Assembly (NCBI RefSeq): GCF_040838345.1
Contig: NZ_JBAKFF010000001.1
Location: forward strand, 1,612,001 to 1,676,000
Source of the DNA: Spiribacter sp. 1M189
Lineage (GTDB): Bacteria > Pseudomonadota > Gammaproteobacteria > Nitrococcales > Nitrococcaceae
Direction: 5' to 3'
DNA: 64,000 nucleotides
Every line of letters starts with the position of its first letter. The stretch's first letter is position 1. This document shows, piece after piece, positions 61,995 to 64,000 of this stretch. Position numbers and translations under genes: made by a program. The notes beneath the pieces were generated by a model, which did not search any database, was not told the DNA's origin, and was given only the letters and a program-made list of their open reading frames with translations.

Positions 61995-64000
<2,006 letters not shown>

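Overview
The window is one compact, GC-rich stretch of a gammaproteobacterial chromosome. Genes are tightly packed, many overlap by ATGA or GTGA, and only one gap without a gene exceeds 300 bases. The rpsU-yqeY-dnaG-rpoD operon, the def-fmt-rsmB / dprA-smg-topA-tsaC pair of divergent clusters, ntrYX-trkAH and his-tat all point to Gammaproteobacteria. Acid-rich proteins, an acidic porin, Trk potassium uptake and the overall compactness suggest a halophilic member of the Ectothiorhodospiraceae/Chromatiales, perhaps Spiribacter-like. That placement is an inference; no rRNA is present.

Layout. 1-5.6 kb: tsaD divergent from the macromolecular synthesis operon (rpsU, yqeY, dnaG, rpoD). 5.6-7.1 kb: a 404-base leader region, an outer-membrane porin and a strong terminator. 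7.1-10.9 kb: tRNA-Ile2 (CAU), an SDR oxidoreductase and an arsenic operon (arsC-arsR-acr3-arsH) with a palindromic operator candidate. 10.9-14.3 kb: an isocitrate lyase/PEP mutase family enzyme, isocitrate lyase aceA and a divergent LysR regulator. 14.3-18.8 kb (minus): a MotA-like/MotB-like envelope motor pair followed by an orphan 7TM sensor histidine kinase. 18.9-22.9 kb (plus): perM-like permease, small Cys protein, membrane J-protein, LrgA, LrgB and a DUF4139-like periplasmic protein. 22.9-27.5 kb (minus): yceI, cytochrome b561, djlA, prpD, prpC. 27.5-33.1 kb (minus): sucA-sucB-lpdA. 33.3-48.8 kb (minus): 19 genes in one direction: def, fmt, rsmB, a DUF4390 gene, ntrY, ntrX, trkA, trkH, a TPR gene, dtd, hisBHAFIE, tatABC. 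48.9-56.5 kb (plus): dprA, smg, topA, tsaC, then yqeC, mobA, moeA. 56.5-58.0 kb (minus): moaA, moaE. 58.1-64 kb (plus): hemF, then aceE-aceF-lpd, the last cut by the window edge.

How it fits together. Central carbon metabolism is heavily represented: pyruvate dehydrogenase, 2-oxoglutarate dehydrogenase, the glyoxylate-shunt lyase and two methylcitrate-cycle enzymes. The window also holds half of histidine synthesis, much of molybdenum-cofactor synthesis, Tat export (which serves folded Mo enzymes), translation-initiation modification (def/fmt) and two tRNA t6A genes (tsaD, tsaC).

The most unusual items are the motor-pair/histidine-kinase operon, an NtrX regulator whose AAA+ ATPase core has lost its key residues, and the perM-to-DUF4139 envelope operon. 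No CRISPR array, insertion sequence, prophage or recognised defence system was seen.
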